This document shows positions 30,430 to 38,712 of a stretch of DNA of 39,138 bases, one piece after another. A program made the translations under genes and the position numbers. Positions within the stretch are counted from its first letter, which is position 1; the number at the start of each line of letters is the position of its first letter. This DNA comes from Clostridia bacterium (GTDB lineage Bacteria; Bacillota; Clostridia; Oscillospirales; CAG-272): contig JAGBCA010000040.1 of assembly GCA_017938205.1 (NCBI GenBank), positions 1 to 39,138 on the forward strand. The letters run 5' to 3'. A model generated the notes under the pieces. That model searched no databases. It saw nothing but the letters and a program-made list of their open reading frames with translations, and had not been told where the DNA came from.

Positions 30430-33400
30430 ATGAAAAAAAGCTATTGGATCTATAACGCGGGTGACTACGAGATCTATCACACCAATCTCGTCAACGCAAG
30501 GCGCCAGGAATTTGGGGTGGATTACCCCGTAGTCTGGAAGGTTTACGGCGTTGAGCCCAAGGTGGATTTTCATGCGGACGTTTATGCAGAGGAGGACACC
30601 ACCTTCGTTTTGCATCTTGAAGGAAAGGGCTACGTTTTCGTGGATTTCTTTGAAAAAGAATTCGCGGATGGCGCAATGTTAGACGTTGCAGATCAGGATG
30701 CACCGCCCGACAAGCGCTACCGTCCCGGCGTGCGCGTGCCGCTTTCCAAGGGCGAGCACCATCTGCACATTTGTTGCTTAAATCTAACAGGTCTTCCCGC
30801 CGCCTATATTGAAAGCGAGCACATTGTTTCGGACGGCTCGTTTTATACGGTTGGCCCGGCAGGCGAGCATATCCCCGTTGGCTTTAGCGAAATGCATGAC
30901 AGCCTCGAAAAGATCCCCTCGCGCTTTCTTTTCTCCTACGAAAGAAAATACCCCGTTTCCAAGGAAACGCGAAACGGCGGCACGCTCTTTGATTTCGGCA
31001 AGGAGCTCTACGGCTACCTTTACGTCAAGAATGTTTCGGCAGACGATGCGCTCCACGTCAGCTACGGCGAATCCATGGAGGAGGCCTTGGACGTAAAGCA
31101 CTCCATCGTTTGGGAAGAGGTTTCGGGAAAGAGCGAATATAAGCTCACGGGACGTGCCTTCCGCTATATTTTCATCACGGGGGCAAACGATCCTGCCGTG
31201 GAGGCGGACTACGAATACTTAGATCTTCCCTATCGCGGCTCTTTTTGCTGTGATGACGAGGCAGTCAACCGCATTTACGATATGTGCCGCTACACCCTGC
31301 ATCTCAATACGCGCGAGGTGCAAACCGAGGCGATCAAGCGCGATCGCTGGCTCTGGGGCGGCGATGCCTATCAGGGCTTCAAATTTCACGCGTATCTTTT
31401 TCACGAGCCGGACCTCGTGCGCCGCTCGCTGATCGGTATGCGCGGCAAGGACCCCGTCACCGAGCATATCAACACCATTGCGGACTACAGCCTTTATTTC
31501 ATTCTCGGAACGCTCGAATATTACGAAACCTACGGCGATCTTGATTTTATCCGCTTTATCTATCCGCGCTGCAAAACGCTGATGGACTTCTGCACCTCGC
31601 GCGAGGACGAGGACGGCTTCTTCGTGAAAAAGCTGGACGATTGGATCTTCGTGGACTGGGCAAACATCGACAAGGACGGTCCTGTCTGCGCCGAGCAGAT
31701 GCTCTATATCGCATCCCTGCGCGCCATGGCAAAAATGGCCGCGCTGATCGGACGGGACAGCAAGGAATACGCGCAAAAGGCGGAAAGGCTCATCACGCTG
31801 ACAAACGAGCGCTTCTGGTGCGAGAAAAAGGGCGCTTATATTTCATCCTTCACCTCCGGGCGCGAGCAGGTCACTCGCCATGCCAACATCCACGCAATTC
31901 TCTTCGGCATTGCAGATGAAAAGCAGACCGCCGCGATCATAAAGAACGTTCTCGAAAATGATGCGGTTCCCCCGATCACGACTCCCTTCTTCGGCGGCTT
32001 TGAGCTGGACGCCATGGCAAGGATCGGCCGCACCGATCTTGTAGAAAATCGTATCCGTACATATTGGAAGGGAATGCTCGACCTCGGTGCAACCACCGTC
32101 TGGGAGGAATACAATCCCGAATTTTCGGGTACCAAGCACTACGAAATGTATAACCACAAATACGGAAAATCCCTCTGCCATGCATGGGGAGCCTCCCCGA
32201 TCTATCTGCTTGGCCGTTACTTCCTCGGCGTTGCCCCGACGGACACGGCCTACAAGACCTTTGAGGTGCGGCCGCATCTTGGCGGCTTCGGCTTTATCGA
32301 GGGCACCGTTCCCGTCGGGGAGGGCGAGGTGCGCGTATATCTTTCGAAGGAGGTCCTGCGCGTATGCGCGACCAAGGAGGGCGGCACGCTGATCTACGGC
32401 GAAAAAACGCTTGCACTCCCCAAAAACGAAACTATAGAGATCAAATTGCAAACAATTGTTTTAAAAAGCAAACCTATCCAAGAAAGGTCAAGAAAAATGA
32501 AAATTTTTGCAGAGAAACTTCTCACCCCCTCCTATTTTACATACGTGGAGGACGAAACGCCCCTCGCACCCGACTCTGTCACAGCCGCGGGCGGCTATCA
32601 CTTTGCCTGGATGACTGCGTTTGACGTTGGCGTTGACGTGCATTTTGATCCCATCCCCAAGGCCTACATCGGCGCGATCTCGGTAAAATTCTCCGCTCCC
32701 GCCGTATCGGGTGTGGAGGTGCTCGTTGACGGCAAGACCGCAGGCTGCTATTTCGGAGAAAGCGGCTATCGGGTTGGCTCTGTTGCCGGCGAAAACACCA
32801 ATCTGATCGAAAAGGCAGAGATCACCGTGCCCGTCGGCGCATACGGCAGTGAGATCCTTCTGCGCCTGCACGGCGCAATGCAGGCGATCGATATTGAAAA
32901 GATCGAGCTCCTCGGTGCATCCCTTGATGACGAGCCTACGCTCTGGCCCGCCCCGAAAAGGGTCACCTTCCTTGGTGAAAATAAGCGCATCGCGGCCGTG
33001 AGTGCAAAGGGCGGCGCAGAGGCGGAATTTGCCGCCGATTTCTTTAAAGAAACGCTCGCCGAATGCTCCCCCCTGCCGCTTTGTGACTGCGGCATCACCG
33101 TTTGCTTTGAAGAGACCGCCGATCCCGCCTACGAGGGCGAGCGCTACACGATCGACTATAAGGACGGAACGCTGACCGTCACCGCCGCCGAGCGGCTCAC
33201 GCTTCTCTACGGTGCGGACACGCTAAGACAGGCGCTGAATGCCGAGGGGATTGCCCTTCTTTCGGTGGACGACAAGCCCACCTGTGCCTTCCGCGGCTTC
33301 CACCTCGGACTTCCGCACCTTGATTATTTTGAATTTGCCGAGAGATTTTTCCGCTACGTGCTTCTGCCTCTGCGCTACAACTCGATCATCGTTGAATTTG

Positions 33401-34896
33401 CGGGCGGTATGCACTTTGACAAGCACCCGGAGATTTTGGAGGCATGGCTGGAGGATCAGCGCCTGCGCGAGGCAGGAGAGATCATTGCCGCTCCCATCCA
33501 CAACGAAATGGGCGCGCGCGGCACGGTGCTCGAAAAGGCGGACGTGGCAAGATACCTTGCCTCTGCAAGAAAATACGGCCTCGACGTGATCCCCGAGGTG
33601 CAGTCGCTCTCACACGTACAGTATCTGACCGCCGCGCATCCCGAATTCGGAGAATATGACGCAGCACCTGCGAAGGAGATCGACACGCGCGGCGAGGACG
33701 AGCGCCCTGCCGAAACCGTTGCGCATTGCTATTGCCCCTCCTGCGAGGGCGTTTACGAGGTGATGTTTGACATCATTGACGAGATCGTGGAGGTCGCAAA
33801 GCCGAAGAAATACGTGCACCTCGGTCACGACGAGGTGTATCAGCTCGGCGTTTGCGAAAAATGCAAGGAGAAAACCCCTGCTGAGCTTTACTATTCCGAT
33901 CTGATGAAGCTCTACGGGCATCTGAAGGAAAAGGGACTGACCGCTATGATCTGGTCGGATATGCTCCATCCCGCCCCCACCACGCATTACGCCTGCGAGA
34001 GCGTGCGCGAAAGAATGCCCAAGGACATCGTGTATCTTGACTTCATCTGGTATTTCCACGTAGACAAGGACATTGAGGACGAGCTTTTGCCCTACGGCAA
34101 TCCCCTCATGATCGGAAACCTTTATTCCTCGCACTTCACGCGCTACAGAAGCCGCATGATGAAGCCGGGCGTGATCGGCGGCGAATGCTCCACCTGGGTA
34201 GCCGTTGGCGAGGAGGAATTTGGTGACAACGGCAAAATTTTCGACGTTGCCTACCTCTCCGAAATGCTCTGGAATCCCGAAAATTACGAGGAGAAGAACC
34301 GCCGCGCCTACACGGAGCTGATCGCAAAGCACGTGCTTCCCTATCTTAGATGCGGCCTGCACGGTGCGTTTGCGTCTGGAGGCTACGATAAAAAGGCGCT
34401 TACGCTTTCGGGCAAGAAGCCCGCGCTTCCCGCCGTTCTCTCCGAGGCGCGCCCCGAGGCGATCCTTGCCGAGGACTTTGCCTTTGACGGCTCTGCCACC
34501 TGCGACCGCCTGCTCCTTGAGCTGACGCTTTTACACCCGATGCGCCGCATCGTTTGGAAGGATCTGCCGCATCTCGGCTCTTACACCGTCACCTACGAGG
34601 ACGGAACGCAGAGCGAGATCGAGCTTCGCTACGGCAGAAACGTGATGGAGCTTTGCCACACCTACGGCATGCCGAAGCCTACGCAGTATTTCCGCCACAA
34701 CGGCTACGTCGGCACCTATTTCTCGGATCCGAAGGCGATCGGCAAAACCGATTGCGGCGAGGATCTGACGCTTCTCGTTTACCCCTGGGATAATCCCTGC
34801 CCCGAGAAAAAGATCACAAAGATCGCCTACAAAGCAGTCAACGAAAACGTTCACCCCATTCTCACGAATGCCGAGATTTTAACAAAAACAAAGTAA
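30430..34896 (+). CDS. GH78 alpha-L-rhamnosidase / GH20 hexosaminidase in one reading frame
   Basis: One uninterrupted frame of 1488 residues. Residues 1-670 are GH78-like: an N-terminal beta-sandwich, then the (alpha/alpha)6 barrel with AIKRDRWLWGGDAYQ, LDDWIFVDW, GATTVWEEY and SLCHAWGASPIYLLGRYFLG. Residues 690-1488 are a complete GH20 protein with TIM barrel and the catalytic pair Asp1134-Glu1135 in LGHDEVY; nearby cysteines (CYCPSC and CEKC) may bind zinc. The linker (about 674-689) reads like a translated intergenic spacer and contains an internal Shine-Dalgarno and ATG690. Products would remove rhamnose and N-acetylhexosamine from intracellular oligosaccharides. No signal peptide. Either a true bifunctional protein or two products arise. 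Confidence 0.88.
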   Translation: MKKSYWIYNAGDYEIYHTNLVNARRQEFGVDYPVVWKVYGVEPKVDFHADVYAEEDTTFVLHLEGKGYVFVDFFEKEFADGAMLDVADQDAPPDKRYRPGVRVPLSKGEHHLHICCLNLTGLPAAYIESEHIVSDGSFYTVGPAGEHIPVGFSEMHDSLEKIPSRFLFSYERKYPVSKETRNGGTLFDFGKELYGYLYVKNVSADDALHVSYGESMEEALDVKHSIVWEEVSGKSEYKLTGRAFRYIFITGANDPAVEADYEYLDLPYRGSFCCDDEAVNRIYDMCRYTLHLNTREVQTEAIKRDRWLWGGDAYQGFKFHAYLFHEPDLVRRSLIGMRGKDPVTEHINTIADYSLYFILGTLEYYETYGDLDFIRFIYPRCKTLMDFCTSREDEDGFFVKKLDDWIFVDWANIDKDGPVCAEQMLYIASLRAMAKMAALIGRDSKEYAQKAERLITLTNERFWCEKKGAYISSFTSGREQVTRHANIHAILFGIADEKQTAAIIKNVLENDAVPPITTPFFGGFELDAMARIGRTDLVENRIRTYWKGMLDLGATTVWEEYNPEFSGTKHYEMYNHKYGKSLCHAWGASPIYLLGRYFLGVAPTDTAYKTFEVRPHLGGFGFIEGTVPVGEGEVRVYLSKEVLRVCATKEGGTLIYGEKTLALPKNETIEIKLQTIVLKSKPIQERSRKMKIFAEKLLTPSYFTYVEDETPLAPDSVTAAGGYHFAWMTAFDVGVDVHFDPIPKAYIGAISVKFSAPAVSGVEVLVDGKTAGCYFGESGYRVGSVAGENTNLIEKAEITVPVGAYGSEILLRLHGAMQAIDIEKIELLGASLDDEPTLWPAPKRVTFLGENKRIAAVSAKGGAEAEFAADFFKETLAECSPLPLCDCGITVCFEETADPAYEGERYTIDYKDGTLTVTAAERLTLLYGADTLRQALNAEGIALLSVDDKPTCAFRGFHLGLPHLDYFEFAERFFRYVLLPLRYNSIIVEFAGGMHFDKHPEILEAWLEDQRLREAGEIIAAPIHNEMGARGTVLEKADVARYLASARKYGLDVIPEVQSLSHVQYLTAAHPEFGEYDAAPAKEIDTRGEDERPAETVAHCYCPSCEGVYEVMFDIIDEIVEVAKPKKYVHLGHDEVYQLGVCEKCKEKTPAELYYSDLMKLYGHLKEKGLTAMIWSDMLHPAPTTHYACESVRERMPKDIVYLDFIWYFHVDKDIEDELLPYGNPLMIGNLYSSHFTRYRSRMMKPGVIGGECSTWVAVGEEEFGDNGKIFDVAYLSEMLWNPENYEEKNRRAYTELIAKHVLPYLRCGLHGAFASGGYDKKALTLSGKKPALPAVLSEARPEAILAEDFAFDGSATCDRLLLELTLLHPMRRIVWKDLPHLGSYTVTYEDGTQSEIELRYGRNVMELCHTYGMPKPTQYFRHNGYVGTYFSDPKAIGKTDCGEDLTLLVYPWDNPCPEKKITKIAYKAVNENVHPILTNAEILTKTK
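32446..32463 (+). repeat. Copy of motif TGCAAACAATTGTTT at the GH78-GH20 junction
   Basis: TTGCAAACAATTGTTTTA includes the 12-base perfect palindrome AAACAATTGTTT. It lies in the translated linker, exactly where a spacer between two genes would be. Confidence 0.6.
32483..32499 (+). promoter_or_regulatory. Internal ribosome binding site and ATG for the GH20 half
   Basis: AAAGG (32483-32487) lies 9 bases before ATG 32497-32499 (Met690), which begins the first recognisable residues of the GH20 protein, MKIFAEKLL. A separate 799-residue GH20 product (32497-34896) is therefore plausible. Confidence 0.5.
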
Positions 34897-34927
34897 TTTG
34901 CAAATAAATATTTACAAGGAGAAAACT

Positions 34928-36088
34928 ATGAAGAACTACAAAGACATTCTGGCCGAGAACCGAGCCTTTGCGGAGAGCACCTTTGAGAAGCTGAACAAAA
35001 AGACCTTGCAGATGGCGATCCGTTCCCGCGAAAAGATCGTGGACGGCGTGGAGGCAAACGGCCTGCATCACGAGGTGGAGCCCACCTATTGGACGAGCGG
35101 CTTTTTCGGCAGTATGTGCTATATGCTCTACGCATATACGAAAAACGAGGAATATCTCAAAACGGGAAGGGCGCAGGAGCGTCTGCTGGACGCGGCGTTT
35201 ATGAGAGAGGATGAGCTTCACCACGACGTGGGCTTCCAGTGGCACATTCTTTCGGGCGCAAGTTATACTCTGACGGGCGACCGCGATTCGCGCCGCCGTG
35301 CCTTCTATGCCGCCACCATGCTCTTCTCCCGCTTCGTGATCGACGGAAAATACATCATCGCCTGGCCGGGGCAGAAGGAGAAGAACTGGACGATCATCGA
35401 CAGCATGATGAACGTTCCGCTTCTCTACCGTGCCTCAGAGCTCCAAAACGACGACCGCTTTGCCCGTGTGGCAATGGCACACGCCGACACCCTGATCCGC
35501 ACGCACCTGCGCGAGGACGGCTCGGTGGCCCACATCGTGGAGCATGACCGTGAGACGGGTGATGCTATCTGCTCCTATGCGGGACAGGGCTGCGCCGTTG
35601 GCTCCTCCTGGTCGCGCGGCCAGGCCTGGGGACTTTACGGCTTCATTCTTTCCTACATCCATACGAAGGAGCAGCGTTATCTCGATACCGCGCGCCGCAT
35701 TGCCGATTACTTCCTTTCCTCTGTGGAAAAGGACGGATACCTGCCGCGCGTGGACTTCCGCTCCCCTGCCGATGAGCCCGTTTACTATGATAGCACCGCG
35801 GGTGCTTGCGCGGCCTGCGGCCTGATCGAGCTTGCCAAGGCTCTGCCCGAAAATGAGGGTGGCTTCTATCTTGACGGCGCGGTCAAGATCCTGCGCGCAA
35901 TGGAAGAAAAATTTGTAGATTACAATACGGAAAACGACCACCTTCTCGGCTACGGCACGGTGCGCTACCCCATCAAGGGCGTGTACACCCCCGAAGAGGC
36001 GAAGGTGCATATCAGCATTATCTACGGCGACTTCTTCTTTACCGAAGCGATTTTGAAATTGTTGGAGGCGCCCTTCCTTCCTTGGTAA
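34928..36088 (+). CDS. GH88 unsaturated glucuronyl hydrolase
   Basis: A 386-residue (alpha/alpha)6-barrel enzyme that removes 4,5-unsaturated uronic acids from the ends of oligosaccharides made by polysaccharide lyases. The two catalytic-site aspartates are Asp100 in HHDVGFQ and Asp158 in IIDSMMN, matching the spacing in Bacillus UGL. SSWSRGQAWGLYGF and YYDSTAGACAACGL are strong family signatures. No signal peptide, so it acts in the cytoplasm. AAGGAG lies 6 bases before the ATG at 34928; it follows the GH20 stop by 31 bases and is in the same unit. The lyase-like gene next door would supply its substrate. Confidence 0.93.
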   Translation: MKNYKDILAENRAFAESTFEKLNKKTLQMAIRSREKIVDGVEANGLHHEVEPTYWTSGFFGSMCYMLYAYTKNEEYLKTGRAQERLLDAAFMREDELHHDVGFQWHILSGASYTLTGDRDSRRRAFYAATMLFSRFVIDGKYIIAWPGQKEKNWTIIDSMMNVPLLYRASELQNDDRFARVAMAHADTLIRTHLREDGSVAHIVEHDRETGDAICSYAGQGCAVGSSWSRGQAWGLYGFILSYIHTKEQRYLDTARRIADYFLSSVEKDGYLPRVDFRSPADEPVYYDSTAGACAACGLIELAKALPENEGGFYLDGAVKILRAMEEKFVDYNTENDHLLGYGTVRYPIKGVYTPEEAKVHISIIYGDFFFTEAILKLLEAPFLPW

Positions 36089-36137
36089 GACGAAAAAGGA
36101 ACCTTTTGGTGAGATCGAAAAGGATTGGGAATTTTTA

Positions 36138-36296
36138 TTGAATTGTGCCTCCTTGAAAATTGGCACGTATTTCATAAGGTATTAAGGTTGGAAAACTCCG
36201 TTTTCCTCCAATCTATTTAGAATCCTTTTCTATTTCCGTTTTCGGGATTCGTCGTACCTTTGTACGACTATCATCCCGAAGAACGAAAATTCTCCC
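36138..36296 (+). repeat. Intergenic repeat family, copy R3
   Basis: Homologous to minus-strand 26436-26272 and to the window start. It begins TTGAATTGTGCCTCC, contains a GTGCC/GGCAC hairpin, TAAGGTTGGAAAAC, CCGTTTTCCTCC, TCTATTTCCGTTTTC, and the hairpin GTCGTAC-CTTT-GTACGAC (36251-36268) inside a larger TTCGGGAT/ATCCCGAA stem. In the R2 copy the hairpin arms differ but still pair (GGTGTAC/GTACACC), which suggests selection for structure. Confidence 0.6.
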
Positions 36297-36297
36297 G

Positions 36298-36428
36298 CAA
36301 AACCCCTCCTTTTTCGGTTGCAAGCGTAGCCATAGCTATGTGCGAACATAGTTGAAAAGCTACAAAAGGAACCCCAAAACCCCTCCTTTTTTCAGTTGCA
36401 AGCGTAGCCATAGCTATGCGCGAACATA
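36298..36428 (+). repeat. Two 53-54-base direct repeats upstream of the lyase gene
   Basis: The units at 36298-36350 and 36375-36428 differ only by one inserted T and two or three substitutions. Each has AACCCCTCCTTTTT, GTTGCAAGCGTAGCC and the palindrome CATAGCTATG, then GCGAACATA. They fill the space between repeat R3 and the ribosome binding site of the heparinase-like gene. With only two units and a 24-base spacer this is not a CRISPR. Confidence 0.8.
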
Positions 36429-36462
36429 AAACACAGATAGATTGTAGATCGAGGAAAATCAA

Positions 36463-38160
36463 ATGATTGATTTTAGCAAAGCAAAATCCCCCGAATTCTG
36501 GAAAGAGGTACGCGAAAATGCGGCTTACGCGCCCCTGATCGAGCAGGTGCGCTCCTATTATAAGCCCGACGATGCGTTGGATTTTGGCGTTCTGAAATTT
36601 TCCGCTCGCTTCAAATACTATAAGGACGGCGACCGCAGCACCTTCGAAAAGCCGTATTTTCACCGCCGCCGTGATCTCTCTGCGCTTGCGATCCTTGCCT
36701 TGATCGAGCCGGAGAGAGAGGATTACATCGAGCGGATCAACGACCTTATGTTTGCCATCTGCGACGAATACAGCTGGTGTCTTGCCGCACATACGCGCAC
36801 AAGCCCCGGCGAGGCGGCGAAGGATCCCTATAACGTGGATCTTTTCAACGCGGAGACCGCCGCGATGATGACGCTGCTTTGCGAGGTTTTGGGGGATCGT
36901 ATCGCCCCCGCGGTGAAGGAGCGCACCGAGATCGAGGTGCGCCGCCGCGTGATCGAGCCCTTCAAGGCGTGCCCTCAGCCCGGCGAATTGAATCATAACA
37001 ACTGGTCTGCCGTTGTGTCGGGCGGAACTGCGATCTGCTTCCATTTTCTCGATCCCGAGAGCTTTGATGGGGTGATCGAACGCTTCAAGGCAAGCCTTTT
37101 TGATTTCATTGATAGCTATGAGAATGACGGTACCTGCACCGAGGGCTTTTCCTATTGGATATACGGCTTCGGATATTTCCTCTTTCTTGCCGATCTCGTG
37201 CGCGAGCATACGGGCGGCACGCTTGACGTTTTCAAGGAGGAAAAGGTGCAAAGGATGGCGACCTTCCCGCAGCGCTGCTTCCTGCCGCCCTCGAAAGAAA
37301 CTCTCAGCTTTGCGGATGGAACGACCAAGGGGCTTGTGGATATCGGCTGCTGGTATTTTCTCTGCAGGGAGTATCCCGATACGGTAACGCCCCTGACGCG
37401 AGAGCAGCTTTACCTTTGGCCGGGCAACGTTGGCTTCCAGTATTATCTGCGCAGCTTCCTCGCCTTTGATCCCGTGCTCTCCGTACCCGAGAAAAGCGAG
37501 ATCCGCGACTACGTTTTGCCCGATGCAAGGCAGGTCGTGATCCTAAAGGAAACTTACGCCTGCACCGCAAAAAGCGGAAACAACGCCGAGCAGCATAACC
37601 ATAACGACGTGGGACACTTCATTTTTGCGGACGAGGACGGCCAGGCGCTCTGCGACCTCGGCGCAGGACTTTATACGCGCGAATATTTCAAAAACGAAAC
37701 GCGCTATCAGATCTTCTGCAACCGCTCGAAGGGGCACAGCGTTCCGATCTTCGACGGCGCGGAGCAGAAGGCGGGCGCAGAGTTCCAAGGCAGCTTTGCC
37801 TACGAAAACAGCACGCTCACGATGGAGCTCGCCGCGGCCTACGGCCTCGATGCGCTGAAATCCTGCCTTCGAACGATCAATTTTGACGACACGGGTATCA
37901 CCCTCACCGACTGCTTTGATTACAAGGGACAGATGGTCACCGAGCGTTTTGTGACAAAGCGCGAGCCCTCCGTGGAAAAGGGCTGCATCACGATCGGAAG
38001 GACACGCCTCGTCTTTGATCCCGCCGTCACCCCCAAAGTGCACACCGAAACCCACGATCTTCACGGCTTCAAGGGTGATTCCGTTCCTGTTTATTGCATT
38101 GACTTTGACCTCCCCGCCACCGCAAAGGAATTTTCCCTGCGTGTGGAAGTGTGCAAATAA
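36463..38160 (+). CDS. Heparinase II/III-like polysaccharide lyase
   Basis: A 565-residue protein. Residues 1-320 form an (alpha/alpha) toroid with NHNNWSAVVSGG (expected catalytic Asn/His region) and GTCTEGFSYWIYGFGYF; residues 340-565 are the beta-sandwich of the heparinase II/III family with AEQHNHNDVGHFIF, whose His residues bind metal in relatives. Family members cleave uronate-containing polymers by beta-elimination and give the unsaturated ends that GH88 enzymes remove, which fits the neighbour. The actual polymer is unknown. No signal peptide. GAGG lies 8 bases before the ATG. Its end, Cys-Lys-stop, forms a copy of TGCAAATAATCGTTT. Confidence 0.88.
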   Translation: MIDFSKAKSPEFWKEVRENAAYAPLIEQVRSYYKPDDALDFGVLKFSARFKYYKDGDRSTFEKPYFHRRRDLSALAILALIEPEREDYIERINDLMFAICDEYSWCLAAHTRTSPGEAAKDPYNVDLFNAETAAMMTLLCEVLGDRIAPAVKERTEIEVRRRVIEPFKACPQPGELNHNNWSAVVSGGTAICFHFLDPESFDGVIERFKASLFDFIDSYENDGTCTEGFSYWIYGFGYFLFLADLVREHTGGTLDVFKEEKVQRMATFPQRCFLPPSKETLSFADGTTKGLVDIGCWYFLCREYPDTVTPLTREQLYLWPGNVGFQYYLRSFLAFDPVLSVPEKSEIRDYVLPDARQVVILKETYACTAKSGNNAEQHNHNDVGHFIFADEDGQALCDLGAGLYTREYFKNETRYQIFCNRSKGHSVPIFDGAEQKAGAEFQGSFAYENSTLTMELAAAYGLDALKSCLRTINFDDTGITLTDCFDYKGQMVTERFVTKREPSVEKGCITIGRTRLVFDPAVTPKVHTETHDLHGFKGDSVPVYCIDFDLPATAKEFSLRVEVCK

Positions 38161-38169
38161 TCGTTTTTG
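38152..38169 (+). repeat. Copy of motif TGCAAATAATCGTTT at the lyase stop
   Basis: TGC AAA TAA are the last codons and stop of the heparinase-like gene, as in tcdA at 11887. It is an exact match to TGCAAAYAATYGTTT. Confidence 0.6.
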
Positions 38170-38187
38170 AAAGCATTTTATCCATAG

Positions 38188-38216
38188 AAAAAGCGCCTGC
38201 GGCTTTTCTCTGTTGT
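38188..38216 (+). terminator. Weak hairpin terminator after the lyase gene
   Basis: AAAAGC and GCTTTT arms enclose a GC-rich loop, with flanking AGA/TCT pairs and only a broken T tail. Possible end of the glycan-degradation transcript. Confidence 0.45.
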
Positions 38217-38240
38217 TCTTAACGGAAAAATTACGGGCGC

Positions 38241-38287
38241 CACAAATCGGCAGAGATATTGTTTTCTCTGCCGATTTGTGGTATAAT
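38241..38287 (+). promoter_or_regulatory. 16-base-pair palindrome overlapping the DUF559 gene promoter
   Basis: The perfect arms CACAAATCGGCAGAGA (38241-38256) and TCTCTGCCGATTTGTG (38265-38280) enclose an 8-base loop. TTGTTT in the loop (38259-38264), 17 bases, and TATAAT (38282-38287) make a promoter whose spacer is the right arm. This suits an operator or a regulatory hairpin, or a terminator of the lyase transcript without T-run. Confidence 0.6.
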
Positions 38288-38316
38288 GAGTACGATAAAA
38301 CTTTGGAGGAGTAAAT

Positions 38317-38712
38317 ATGTCTCTTGATTATAATAAAAAGAATATTACTCTTGCCAAAAATCTTCGTAAAAATGCAACACCGCAAGAAAATCATTTGTGG
38401 TACGATTTTCTATCAAAATATGAGATCAGATTTCAAAGGCAAAAAGCCATAGACAATTTTATTGCAGACTTTTACTGTCACAAAGCAAGACTGATCATAG
38501 AAATTGATGGGTCACAGCATTATACCGAAGACGGCAAACAAAAGGATGAATTCCGAACAGAAATACTTGAAGGGTATGATCTAAAGGTCATACGGTTTAC
38601 AAACCGACAGATCAATACAAACTTTTCTGGTATCTGCGAGTATATTGATGCTACCGTAAGAGCCTCCCTCCGAGAGGTAGCGAAGCGGCAGAACGGTAGT
38701 GAATGGCGTTGA
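38317..38712 (+). CDS. DUF559 (Vsr-like endonuclease domain) protein
   Basis: A 131-residue protein. Residues 10-115 match DUF559: NLRKNATPQENHLWYDFL, FQRQKAIDNFIADFYC, LIIEIDGSQHY and GYDLKVIRFTNRQI, with the nuclease-type Asp in FIADFYC, Glu-x-Asp in IEIDG and Gln-His pair of the PD-(D/E)XK/Vsr fold. Function is unknown; the fold is that of a restriction-type endonuclease. The last 16 residues (RASLREVAKRQNGSEW region) are encoded by a REP-like GC-rich repeat, so the normal stop may have been lost. The gene is much AT-richer than its neighbours, suggesting transfer. GGAGGAG precedes the ATG. Confidence 0.88.
   Translation: MSLDYNKKNITLAKNLRKNATPQENHLWYDFLSKYEIRFQRQKAIDNFIADFYCHKARLIIEIDGSQHYTEDGKQKDEFRTEILEGYDLKVIRFTNRQINTNFSGICEYIDATVRASLREVAKRQNGSEWR

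Noticed and set aside
36298-36428. CRISPR array
   Set aside because: Two imperfect 53-54-base units with one short spacer and no cas genes.
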